Positions 1 to 7,910 of a stretch of 64,000 nt of DNA are shown here, piece after piece. The stretch is from Bryobacterales bacterium. Lineage in GTDB: Bacteria > Acidobacteriota > Terriglobia > Bryobacterales > Bryobacteraceae. The stretch is from contig PNAJ01000133.1 in the NCBI GenBank assembly GCA_003170295.1, positions 154,660-218,659 on the forward strand. Direction: 5' to 3'. Below the pieces are notes generated by a model that was given only the letters and a program-made list of their open reading frames with translations, had not been told where the DNA came from and ran no database searches. The position numbers and the translations under genes are program-made. Position 1 is the first letter of the stretch, and the number at the start of each line of letters is the position of its first letter.

Positions 1-2
1 AG

Positions 3-710
3 TCGCAGGATGCCGCAGGCGTGACCATTCATCTCATGGTCGCCGACACAGGCGTCGGCATTCCACTCGAGAAACAGACCATCATCTTCGCGCCGTTTGA
101 GCAGGCCGACGGATCCACTACGCGCAAGTATGGCGGAACCGGTTTAGGACTCGCCATCTCAACCAAGCTCGCGCACCTGATGGACGGCGATTTGCGCGTC
201 GAAAGTCCGTGGCGCGATCCTGAGACCGGGCATCTGGTCGCCGGCAGCGCATTCCATTTCACCGCGCGATTTAAGGAAGGGCAAGCGCCCGCTTGCGTGG
301 AAATGCAAGACGCGGCGCCCAGCCTTCGCGGCCTGCGCGTTCTGCTTGCTGAAGACAACGCGGTCAACCGGAAGCTCGCCCTGCGCCTGCTCGAAAAAAA
401 CGGCCACCACGTTTTCGTCGCAGCCAATGGGCGCGAAGCCGTGACGCTGTTCCATCGCGAAGATCTCGACGTCGTGCTGATGGATTTGCAAATGCCGGAG
501 ATGGACGGCTTCCAAGCCACCGCCGCAATCCGCGCTTCGGAGAAATTGCGAGGAGGCCACGTGCCCATCGTCGCGCTGACAGCACACGCGCTGACCGGCG
601 ATCGCGAGCACTGCCTCGCGAGCGGAATGGACGGCTACCTTGCCAAACCGTACAGCATGGAAGAGCTAAATCGAGCATTGGTAGAAGCCATGCAAATTAT
701 GGTCATTTAA
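3..710 (+). CDS. Hybrid sensor histidine kinase/response regulator, 3' part
   Basis: The reading frame is open from base 3, so the 5' part of the gene lies outside the window. What remains is the end of a HATPase_c domain, with the G1 box DTGVGIP and the G2 box GGTGLGLAI, followed after about 60 residues by a complete receiver domain. The receiver has the acidic pocket AEDN, the phospho-acceptor Asp in VLMDLQMPEMDG, and the Thr and Lys of VALTAHA and LAKPYS. The protein ends directly after the receiver, with no HPt or output domain. It would autophosphorylate and pass phosphate to its own receiver. The signal it senses cannot be inferred because the N-terminal part is missing. Confidence 0.9.
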   Translation, partial: SQDAAGVTIHLMVADTGVGIPLEKQTIIFAPFEQADGSTTRKYGGTGLGLAISTKLAHLMDGDLRVESPWRDPETGHLVAGSAFHFTARFKEGQAPACVEMQDAAPSLRGLRVLLAEDNAVNRKLALRLLEKNGHHVFVAANGREAVTLFHREDLDVVLMDLQMPEMDGFQATAAIRASEKLRGGHVPIVALTAHALTGDREHCLASGMDGYLAKPYSMEELNRALVEAMQIMVI

Positions 711-748
711 GGCTCCGTCAGAGCACTTTGTTGATGTTTTATGGCGTT

Positions 749-1909
749 TTAAGCGTAGCTAGAAACGCTGAATCGGTTCCGTTCCGCCCGCTCGCGCGTC
801 GCTCGTTCCAGGTATCCGCTAGCCCGAAACGCCTCGAGTGGAGCCTCCGCCAGCCCCTTCGATTTTCGCCATTCCCGAATTGCCGGACGGACGTCTGTCG
901 CAAACGCGTTTTTCAGGCACTCCTCGGCATCAATGAGCACGGCATGCGATTGATAATGCGCCAGTTTCCCGTGATCCACCAGCGCTGCCTTGGTAAACAG
1001 CTCCTGCGCCATTGTCGCCGTCTGGATCATTTCCTCGATTTTCGGCTTCAAATTGTGGCTCTGGTCCACCATGTACGCGATGTCCACGCGAGTGCCGGTT
1101 TCCCACTCAAAATGCCTGATTTCATGGAAGATCCGGAACACTTGGTAGGGATCGATCGAGCCCAAAGTGAGGTCGTCGTCGGCATAACGGCGGTCGTTGA
1201 AGTGAAATCCGCCCAGCATGTTCTCGGAAAGCAGCCAGGCGACGATTTGTTCAATGTTTTGAGCCTGATAATGATGTCCCGTATCGACCAAAACCCGCGC
1301 CTGCGGACCCGCAGCCCGCGCCAGCAGCAGCGACATGCCCCAATCGGCAATATCGGTATGATAAAAAGCCGGCTCAAACGGCTTATATTCCAACAATATG
1401 CGCTGATCCGGATCCAGCCGCGCGTGCATCGCCTTCAGCCCTTCTTTAAACCAAGTGCGCCGCTGGCGGATGTTCGCAGTGCCCGGAAAATTCGACCCGT
1501 CGGCGAACCACAACGACAGATCGCGGCTCCCCATCCGGCGAGCAATTTCCACTGAATCAATCAGATGCTGCAACGCCGCGGCGCGAACCTCTGCATCGGG
1601 ATTCGCGAGCGAGCCGTGCTTATAAATCTGGTCTTCAAACAGGTTGGGATTAATCGACCCAATCGCAACGCCATATTTCGCCGCAGTGGCTTTATCACAT
1701 GGGAAATCCCACTTAACATGCATCGCGACGGTGGGACAACATCCTGTAAACGCATGCACTTGCCCCGCGTCGGCGAGCTTTTCCTCAGTGGTCGTCGCGG
1801 CTGCTTCCTGAATAAATTTTCCGAAGCGAGTGCCGGTATTCGCGAAACCCCAACTGGGCAATTCGATCGCGAAATCATCCAATGCTTTGAAAATTACATC
1901 GCTTTCCAT
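749..1909 (-). CDS. rhaI: L-rhamnose isomerase, Pseudomonas stutzeri/Streptomyces type TIM barrel
   Basis: This 386-residue protein matches the RhaI-type L-rhamnose isomerase/sugar isomerase family, a metal-dependent (beta/alpha)8 barrel that interconverts aldoses and ketoses in the cytoplasm. The conserved segments WDFP, the Glu in [23 protein letters not shown] and [12 protein letters not shown] include the usual metal-ligand and base residues. The ATG at 1909 overlaps the 3' end of the alanine dehydrogenase gene by 16 bases, so the two are probably co-transcribed. No rhamnulose kinase or aldolase gene is present, so the physiological substrate could be another sugar. The identification rests on recalled family motifs, not on an alignment. 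Confidence 0.83.
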   Translation of the reverse strand: MESDVIFKALDDFAIELPSWGFANTGTRFGKFIQEAAATTTEEKLADAGQVHAFTGCCPTVAMHVKWDFPCDKATAAKYGVAIGSINPNLFEDQIYKHGSLANPDAEVRAAALQHLIDSVEIARRMGSRDLSLWFADGSNFPGTANIRQRRTWFKEGLKAMHARLDPDQRILLEYKPFEPAFYHTDIADWGMSLLLARAAGPQARVLVDTGHHYQAQNIEQIVAWLLSENMLGGFHFNDRRYADDDLTLGSIDPYQVFRIFHEIRHFEWETGTRVDIAYMVDQSHNLKPKIEEMIQTATMAQELFTKAALVDHGKLAHYQSHAVLIDAEECLKNAFATDVRPAIREWRKSKGLAEAPLEAFRASGYLERATRERAERNRFSVSSYA

Positions 1910-2985
1910 GGTTTACCTTGGGACTCCGCCACGGCTTTATAAACGATATGCCCCTCGTAAGTATTCACGCCTTCGCGAATTGCGTTCGATGATCCTTTTA
2001 TTCCACGATTTGCCAATTCCAATAAATAGGGAAATGTCGCGTTATTCAGTGCAAATGTGGAAGTATGCGGAACCGCGGCCGGCATGTTCGAAACGCAATA
2101 ATGCAGCACGCCGTCGACGAAATAAATCGGGTCTGTATGGGTGGTTGCATGAGAGGTTTCAAAACATCCGCCTTGGTCGATGGCGACATCGACCATCACC
2201 GCGCCTTTTTTCATGATTGGCAACATATCGCGGCGCACCAGCCTTGGGGCGCTTGCGCCGGGGATCAGGACTGCCCCGATGACCAAATCGGCGTGGCGCA
2301 GGGATTCGCGGATGGTGTAAATATTCGAGGCGAGCGTGACGACCTGACTCGAATAAATATCGTCGAGTTCGCGCAGGCGGTTGAGATTCTTTTCAATGAT
2401 CGTCACGTGCGCACCCAGGCCCACGGCCATCTTCGCCGCGTTATGTCCCACGACTCCGCCGCCCAAAATCACGACATTCGCGGGAGCAACGCCGGGCACG
2501 CCGCCGAGCAGAATGCCGCGGCCGCCCATGGGCGCTTCAAGATATTGCGCACCCACTTGCACGGCCATGCGCCCGGCGACTTCGCTCATCGGTGTGAGCA
2601 GAGGCAGAGAGTTATCGGGCTCGCGGATGGTTTCATACGCGATGGCATTCACTTTGGCGTTGAGCAAAGCATCCGTCAAATCGGGCAGAGGAGCGAGGTG
2701 CAGATAGGTGAACAACGTCAAGCCGGGGCGCAGGAAAGGATATTCGGACGGCTGCGGCTCCTTCACTTTGACGACCAGATCGCTTGAGGCCCAGAGCGCC
2801 ACAGCGGTGGGAATGAGCTCCGCGCCGGCGTCGCGATAATCTTCATTGACGAGCGAACTGCCGAGGCCCGCTCCAGTTTCGACGAGTACGCGATGGCCGG
2901 CTTCGACCAGCGCTTTAGCGCCGCTGGGCAAAAGGCCGACACGGGCTTCCTGATCTTTTACTTCTTTTGGGACGCCGATAATCAT
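1894..2985 (-). CDS. ald: Alanine dehydrogenase
   Basis: The protein has 363 residues, close to the usual 370 for NAD-dependent alanine dehydrogenase, which interconverts L-alanine and pyruvate plus ammonia. The N-terminal signature [20 protein letters not shown] is characteristic. Other family features are the substrate-binding Lys in LVVKVKEP, a His in the TYLHLAP segment, and the Rossmann motif [17 protein letters not shown] around residue 170. The C-terminus ([10 protein letters not shown]) is intact. The start codon overlaps the stop of the upstream peptidoglycan-binding gene as ATGA, suggesting translational coupling. The neighbouring isomerase and cell-wall protein do not form an obvious pathway with it. 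Confidence 0.93.
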   Translation of the reverse strand: MIIGVPKEVKDQEARVGLLPSGAKALVEAGHRVLVETGAGLGSSLVNEDYRDAGAELIPTAVALWASSDLVVKVKEPQPSEYPFLRPGLTLFTYLHLAPLPDLTDALLNAKVNAIAYETIREPDNSLPLLTPMSEVAGRMAVQVGAQYLEAPMGGRGILLGGVPGVAPANVVILGGGVVGHNAAKMAVGLGAHVTIIEKNLNRLRELDDIYSSQVVTLASNIYTIRESLRHADLVIGAVLIPGASAPRLVRRDMLPIMKKGAVMVDVAIDQGGCFETSHATTHTDPIYFVDGVLHYCVSNMPAAVPHTSTFALNNATFPYLLELANRGIKGSSNAIREGVNTYEGHIVYKAVAESQGKPWKAM

Positions 2986-3491
2986 GGTGTTTTCTGTTCC
3001 GGTTCCGACTCGCGTTTGGGTCCGAGACCTAGCGCGATGAGCGACAGCGACCCGATCTTTCCATCTTCCACTAGATTCTGGTCATGCTGGAAACGCTTCA
3101 ACGACTCAATGGAGGCTGGTCCCCACGTGCCATCGGGCTCGCCATGGAAGTAGCCTTTGCCGGCGAGAGCTTGCTGAATTTCTTTATACCGTTCGGGGGA
3201 AGGCTGCTGAGGGCGGCGGGCGGCGGAGACGGGTCGTTTGGACTTCGACGTGGTAGCGCGTTTTGCCGATGTGGTGGGTGAAGTTTTCGGGGCGACTTTA
3301 GCGGAGCTTTTATTTGCGACCGCTGGCGGCGCTTTCGCGGTAGTGGCCTTTGCTTTAGCCTGCGTTACAGACTTCTTCTTTTTATTTGTCGAGGTGGTGG
3401 TAGAGGTTTGTGGGGACGCAGCTCCAGCCCACGCACCGATGGCGAGGGCCGCGAACAAGGCGACCGGAACCGGGACCACAATAAGCCGCAA
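2982..3491 (-). CDS. Secreted peptidoglycan-binding-like protein with Lys/Ala-rich linker
   Basis: The 169-residue product begins with a signal-peptide-like hydrophobic segment ending near GAASPQ. A long Thr/Lys/Ala-rich basic linker follows (about residues 28-90). The C-terminal domain resembles PG_binding_1 ([21 protein letters not shown], then [14 protein letters not shown] and DGKIGSLSL), a three-helix fold that binds peptidoglycan. It probably tethers to the wall in the periplasm. Its stop overlaps the ald start by four bases. The linker resembles histone H1/AlgP-like tails and could also contact polyanions, but this is speculation. Confidence 0.75.
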   Translation of the reverse strand: MRLIVVPVPVALFAALAIGAWAGAASPQTSTTTSTNKKKKSVTQAKAKATTAKAPPAVANKSSAKVAPKTSPTTSAKRATTSKSKRPVSAARRPQQPSPERYKEIQQALAGKGYFHGEPDGTWGPASIESLKRFQHDQNLVEDGKIGSLSLIALGLGPKRESEPEQKTP

Positions 3492-3972
3492 GAGTCCAGT
3501 GTAGCAACAGAAGGCCGCCCCGGATACGACCGCAGCCCGGGACCTAAAGATGAGTGAGGACGCCCGCGCGGTTGTCGTGGCAGAGGAATTCCTTAAGGAT
3601 CAGCGCAAGTGCCGCTGGTTGATCGAAATGAGGTAGTCCAACCACTCACGTCGGATCGTCCCGACGATTCGTTGCAAACAGCGATCCCCTTGGGGAACGT
3701 TAGCTACAATTTCGACTAAGTTCGCCTACGCGTTTCTAGCTATCGGTTTCATCTAATTGAATTTAAGTGAGTTGCTGGTATGGAGCCCGAAACAGAGCGC
3801 ACCTGCTATTGCGGCAGGGGCGCTGCTTCAATCGAAGTTTGTTTTGGTCACCTAAGTCCATCGTGCTTAGTCACAAGCGAATCGAAGGCGTCGAACCTTG
3901 CCACCGGGAGCCAAGCGAGACCTATCAATAATTTCTCTGCATTTCCTGCTAGCGGCAGACTAACTTCCCTGT
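3492..3972. other. Intergenic region with no supported gene
   Basis: This stretch lies between two divergent transcription units. I see no convincing gene in it; the open frames have no Shine-Dalgarno sequence and no recognisable motifs. It contains the 17-base string TTGAATTTAAGTGAGTT at 3757-3773, which recurs exactly at 14950-14966 beside the first tRNA-Pro repeat. Confidence 0.5.
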
Positions 3973-3978
3973 TATAAT
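3973..3978 (+). promoter_or_regulatory. Probable -10 element of the nitrate assimilation operon
   Basis: A perfect TATAAT at 3973-3978 lies about 165 bases before the first gene of the nitrate operon. No good -35 hexamer sits 16-18 bases upstream, which would fit an activator-dependent promoter. The transcript would carry a long leader containing the hairpins described separately. Confidence 0.4.
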
Positions 3979-3997
3979 CTTTAAAAGTTCGCTTGCG

Positions 3998-4066
3998 AAA
4001 CGAACGGGTTTCCGGCGTAGTTGCCGGGACCTCGTTTGCCTCCCACCATGGCTCCGTTGCAGGAGC
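3998..4066 (+). promoter_or_regulatory. Leader RNA with two hexaloop hairpins before the nitrate operon
   Basis: Two perfect 5-bp stems with 6-base loops lie in the presumed leader: CCGGC-GTAGTT-GCCGG at 4012-4027 and GCTCC-GTTGCA-GGAGC at 4051-4066. The first is extended by AAACGA (3998-4003) pairing with TCGTTT (4032-4037). Paired hexaloop hairpins are the known targets of ANTAR antiterminators such as NasR in nas leaders. The canonical loop has A at position 1 and G at position 4; both loops here have G4 but also G1. Function is inferred from position only. Confidence 0.35.
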
Positions 4067-4143
4067 TACTCCATTAAAAGAAAAACGAAGATTGCGGCCA
4101 AGTTGTGTCACGGAACACTTCCTGCCGATACCAAGGAGCCATT

Positions 4144-5736
4144 GTGGCGCAGACGGGCAAAGTGTATGTGGCCCAAAATCACGGCCGGACGCTTGAGCTT
4201 CCACTGCTCGGAAGCGAGCTGGTTTGCGTTGTCACGCCCTCTCGCAGTCTGATCTCGATCGAGATCGAAACCGCTTTGCCGCCGCTCATCCCCGCGCGTC
4301 CCCTCGAAGGTGGCGAGCAGTATCGCTTTCACTTCGATATGACGAAATGCATTGGATGCAAGTGCTGCGTCGTCGCCTGCAACGAGCAAAATGGTAATCC
4401 GGCGGCGATCAATTGGCGGCGCGTCGGGGAGATTGAAGGCGGATACTATCCGCACACCCAGCGTCACCATCTCTCGATGGGCTGCAACCATTGCCTGGAG
4501 CCTTCCTGCCTGATCGGCTGTCCCGTCGAGGCCTACACGAAAGATCCCGTGACGGGAGTGGTGATCCATAGTGCGGATGCCTGCATCGGCTGTCAGTACT
4601 GCACCTGGAATTGTTCCTATGGCGTGCCCCAATACAACCCTGAGCGCGGGGTCGTGGGCAAGTGCGACATGTGCCACAACCGTTTGGGCGATGGGATGGC
4701 TCCCGCATGCGTGGAAGCTTGTCCCTCGGGCGCGATCGCGATTGAGATCGTCAACGTGGCCGAGTGGCGCAGCAACTATCTCAGCGCAAACGCCCCCGGG
4801 TTGCCGTCCGCGGACGACAGCATCTCGACGACGCGCATCACCCTTCCGGTAAATCTGGCGCCGGATACGGGAAGGGTCGATACGCAGCGGATTGTTCCGG
4901 AACATCCGCATTGGCCGCTGGTGTTCATGCTGGTGCTGACGCAGCTCTCCGCGGGGGCGTTCGCCACGCTGTGGATTTTAGACATGCTTGGAAACGGCGC
5001 AAGCGGCTCGATATCGGTGCTCGGATCGCTAGGCTTGGCCGGAATCAGCTTGGGTGCGGCGACCTTGCATCTGGGACGGCCGATTTATGCGTGGCGCGCG
5101 CTGAAGGGTCTGCGGCGTTCCTGGCTGAGCCGGGAGGTTCTGAGTCTCTCCATTTTTGCCGGAGTGGCCGGGATTTATGCGGGCATGTTGTTCCTGCATC
5201 TACATGGACGCCCAGTCGCGGGATTGATGACGGTTCTGTGCGCCGCCGTAGGAATGATGTGCTCGGCGCGCATCTATATGGTTCCGGCGCGGCCTGCGTG
5301 GAACAGCCGCTACACCGTCGCCGAGTTTTTCTCTACGGGCCTGCTTCTTGGTCCGTTGTTCGTGTTAGCGCTAGACATGCAAGCGCTGGGCGAGTGGGAT
5401 CGGACATGGGTGGCGCGGGCGGCAGTGATGGGAGGGTCCGCGCAACTCCTGACTCAGGTGCTCAAGTTTTTGTGGCTCTCGCGTTCCGAGCAATTCGAGC
5501 TACGCGCATCCGCCCTCTTGCTTTCCGGACGATTGCAACGGGCGTTTCTGATTCGCCTCGGATTGCTGATCGCCTCGGGGATCGCCCTGCCGCTGGTGAT
5601 CCATTCGCAGCTGGCGGCGATTGCGACGATCGTCCTCGCAGCAATTGGCGAAGGCTTCGGGCGCTGGCTGTTCTTCGTAAGTGTCGTCCCGAAAAGCATG
5701 GCGGCGGCCTTCACGAAGGAGGGACGGGCCGCATGA
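4144..5736 (+). CDS. Fused DmsB-like Fe-S electron carrier and DmsC-like membrane anchor of nitrate reductase
   Basis: I choose the GTG at 4144 because AAGGAG at 4133 sits six bases upstream; this gives 530 residues. The first ~230 residues are a four-cluster ferredoxin of the DmsB type, with cysteine groups CIGCKCCVVAC, CNHCLEPSCLIGC, CIGCQYCTWNC and CDMCHNR...CVEAC. The rest is a DmsC/NrfD-like anchor with about eight hydrophobic helices beginning at HWPLVFMLVLTQL. It should pass electrons from the quinol pool to the molybdopterin subunit encoded next (ATGA overlap at 5733-5736). DmsB and DmsC are separate proteins in the E. coli enzyme; this fused arrangement gives the assimilatory reductase a membrane electron source. 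Confidence 0.85.
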   Translation: MAQTGKVYVAQNHGRTLELPLLGSELVCVVTPSRSLISIEIETALPPLIPARPLEGGEQYRFHFDMTKCIGCKCCVVACNEQNGNPAAINWRRVGEIEGGYYPHTQRHHLSMGCNHCLEPSCLIGCPVEAYTKDPVTGVVIHSADACIGCQYCTWNCSYGVPQYNPERGVVGKCDMCHNRLGDGMAPACVEACPSGAIAIEIVNVAEWRSNYLSANAPGLPSADDSISTTRITLPVNLAPDTGRVDTQRIVPEHPHWPLVFMLVLTQLSAGAFATLWILDMLGNGASGSISVLGSLGLAGISLGAATLHLGRPIYAWRALKGLRRSWLSREVLSLSIFAGVAGIYAGMLFLHLHGRPVAGLMTVLCAAVGMMCSARIYMVPARPAWNSRYTVAEFFSTGLLLGPLFVLALDMQALGEWDRTWVARAAVMGGSAQLLTQVLKFLWLSRSEQFELRASALLLSGRLQRAFLIRLGLLIASGIALPLVIHSQLAAIATIVLAAIGEGFGRWLFFVSVVPKSMAAAFTKEGRAA

Positions 5737-7910
5737 ACTGGCGACGAATGGCGGGCCTGGATACGCTCGAAGCGGACTACGCCTTTCGATCGAGCGACGC
5801 CACTGGCTACACGTCCGCCAAAAAGATTCCGGATCACTGGGTGCCGACCACGTGCGGCTATTGTTCGGTAGGATGCGGGATCGAACTCGGCGTGAAGGAT
5901 GGGAAAGCCATTACGTCACGTCCCCTGGCGGCACATCCTGTGAATCGCGGCAAGCTTTGTCCGAAGGGGCTTTCGGAACACTACATCATCGATGTTGAAA
6001 ACCGCGCGAAGGTTCCCCTGCTCAGAAAGAACGGCAAACTTCAGCGCGTCGCGTGGGATGAGGCATTGAGCACGATGGTCGAGCGATTCCGCGAGACACA
6101 GGCGAAGTATGGGCCCGCCTCGCTGGGAGTGCTAAGCACCGGGCAGTTGGTGACCGAAGAATTTTACACGTTGGGCAAGCTGGTGCAACTCGGCTTCGGT
6201 ACGAACAACTACGACGGTAACACGACACTCTGCATGTCGAGCGCGGTGTCCGGATACAAAAACTCCTTCGGAAGCGATGGACCTCCCGGCGCGTATGAAG
6301 ATCTGGAGAAGGCGGACGTGATTCTCCTCATCGGCGCGAATATTGCCGATAATCATCCGATTCTGTGTCAGTATCTGGATGCGAATCCGCGCAAGACTCT
6401 GATCGTCGCGGACCCTCGGGTTTCAAAAACGGCGATGATGGCGGACCTGCATTTGCCGCTGAAGCCACGCTCCGATCTGGCTCTCGCAAACGGCATTGCA
6501 CACATTCTGATTCATCACGGCTTGATCGATCGCGGTTACATCGAGCGGCATACCACGGGGTTTGATGAACTGGTTCGATTTCTGGAATCGTACTCGCCCG
6601 ACCGGGTGAGTGAAATCACTGGACTGAGCGAGGAGCTTCTCTATAAAACAGCGTTTGCCTACGGTCGCGCAAAGGCCGGTTTCATCGGCTGGACGATGGG
6701 CGTGAACCACAGCACTTTGGGCACGGTCACCGTCAACGCACTTTGCAATCTGGCGCTGCTGACGGGGAACATCGGACGCGCCGGTGCTGCACCGTTTTCG
6801 ATCACCGGGCAATGCAACGCGATGGGCACGCGTGAAGCCGGGTTTGCCTCCAGCATGCCCGGATATCGCAAGTTCGACGACACTGAACATCGCGCGGAGC
6901 TTTCCGAATTGTGGGGTATCGATGAAGCGCGTCTTCCGGGGAAGCGAGGTTTGGCGTATCCCGACATTATCGAAGCCGCCGTGGGTAAGAAGATCCACGC
7001 GTTGTGGATCATCGCCACCAATCCTCTTGTTTCCTTCCCGAATCAGGATGTCTTGCGCCAAGCGCTCTCTAACCTCGATTTCCTGGTGGTGCAGGACTGC
7101 TATCATCCGACGCCGACGACAGAACTGGCACATTTAGTTCTGCCTGCCGCCGTCTGGGGAGAAAAAGAAGGAACCTACACCAATTCCGAAAGGCGCGTCA
7201 GCAAAGTAAATAAGGCAGTCAACCCACCAGGGGAAGCGCGGTCGGACTTTGATATTTTTCTCGCGGTCGCCAAAAAACTCGGCTGCCAGGATGAGCTTTT
7301 CCCAGACTGGACTTCCGTCGAGCACGCGTTCGAAGAATGGCGTCGTGTTTCTCGGGGACGTTTGTGCGATTACTCGGGAATCAGTTATCAGGGGCTGGCC
7401 GAACACGGCGCCACACAATGGCCATTTCCCGATTGTGGGGTTTCGTCAAAGAGGCTCTATGAAGACGGGCACTTCGAGACGCCCGATGGGCGGGCAAAAC
7501 TCATCTGCGCGGAGTGGCAACCGTTTCCTGAACAACCCACCCGAAATTATCCGCTGATTCTCAATACCGGGCGTACGGTCGAGCATTGGCACACACGCAC
7601 GAAGACTCGCGAGGTGCCAATACTGGAGCGCCTCTCGCCGCGCGCGTGGCTGGAGATGAATCCCCGCGATGCAAAGCAGTTGGGATTGCGGAGCCATGAT
7701 CGCGTGGACGTGATCTCGCAGCGCGGCCGTGTTCGCGAAATCGAACTTAGGCTGACGGAGATTATTGCCCCAGGGCAGGTGTTCATGCCATTCCATTTTT
7801 CTGAAACCAACGTGAATGAAGTAACGCAAAGCGCCTTTGATCCCATCTCGCGCGAGCCGAATTATAAACAGTGCGCGGTTCGTGTAGAACCAGTGGGAGC
7901 CAAGCCATGA
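5733..7910 (+). CDS. nasA: Assimilatory nitrate reductase catalytic subunit, molybdopterin type
   Basis: The frame is open far upstream, but the ATG at 5733 overlaps the preceding stop and gives a normal N-terminus, so the product is 725 residues. The N-terminal [4Fe-4S] site is CGYCSVGCGI with the fourth Cys in GKLCPKG. The probable Mo-ligand Cys lies in NTTLCMSSAV, and molybdopterin-binding segments follow (LIGANIADNHP, GNIGRAGAAP, CNAMGTREAG). A C-terminal molydop_binding domain contains NTGRTVEHWHT. There is no Tat signal, so it is cytoplasmic and reduces nitrate to nitrite. The last bases overlap nirB. Formate dehydrogenase-like relatives are the main alternative, but the nirBD-narK context argues for nitrate. 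Confidence 0.88.
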   Translation: MNWRRMAGLDTLEADYAFRSSDATGYTSAKKIPDHWVPTTCGYCSVGCGIELGVKDGKAITSRPLAAHPVNRGKLCPKGLSEHYIIDVENRAKVPLLRKNGKLQRVAWDEALSTMVERFRETQAKYGPASLGVLSTGQLVTEEFYTLGKLVQLGFGTNNYDGNTTLCMSSAVSGYKNSFGSDGPPGAYEDLEKADVILLIGANIADNHPILCQYLDANPRKTLIVADPRVSKTAMMADLHLPLKPRSDLALANGIAHILIHHGLIDRGYIERHTTGFDELVRFLESYSPDRVSEITGLSEELLYKTAFAYGRAKAGFIGWTMGVNHSTLGTVTVNALCNLALLTGNIGRAGAAPFSITGQCNAMGTREAGFASSMPGYRKFDDTEHRAELSELWGIDEARLPGKRGLAYPDIIEAAVGKKIHALWIIATNPLVSFPNQDVLRQALSNLDFLVVQDCYHPTPTTELAHLVLPAAVWGEKEGTYTNSERRVSKVNKAVNPPGEARSDFDIFLAVAKKLGCQDELFPDWTSVEHAFEEWRRVSRGRLCDYSGISYQGLAEHGATQWPFPDCGVSSKRLYEDGHFETPDGRAKLICAEWQPFPEQPTRNYPLILNTGRTVEHWHTRTKTREVPILERLSPRAWLEMNPRDAKQLGLRSHDRVDVISQRGRVREIELRLTEIIAPGQVFMPFHFSETNVNEVTQSAFDPISREPNYKQCAVRVEPVGAKP

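Noticed and set aside
728..1555. 275-codon plus-strand open frame opposite the rhamnose isomerase
   Set aside because: It is a shadow of the isomerase gene; composition is Arg/His/Pro-rich and no motif is present.
3780..4204. Open frames of 65 and 118 codons on either strand before the nitrate operon
   Set aside because: No ribosome site, no motifs, and they cover the presumed promoter and leader hairpins.
4764..5732. Possible 323-residue N-terminal extension of the nitrate reductase
   Set aside because: It lies out of frame inside the DmsB-DmsC gene; the ATG at 5733 gives a family-like N-terminus and an ATGA overlap.
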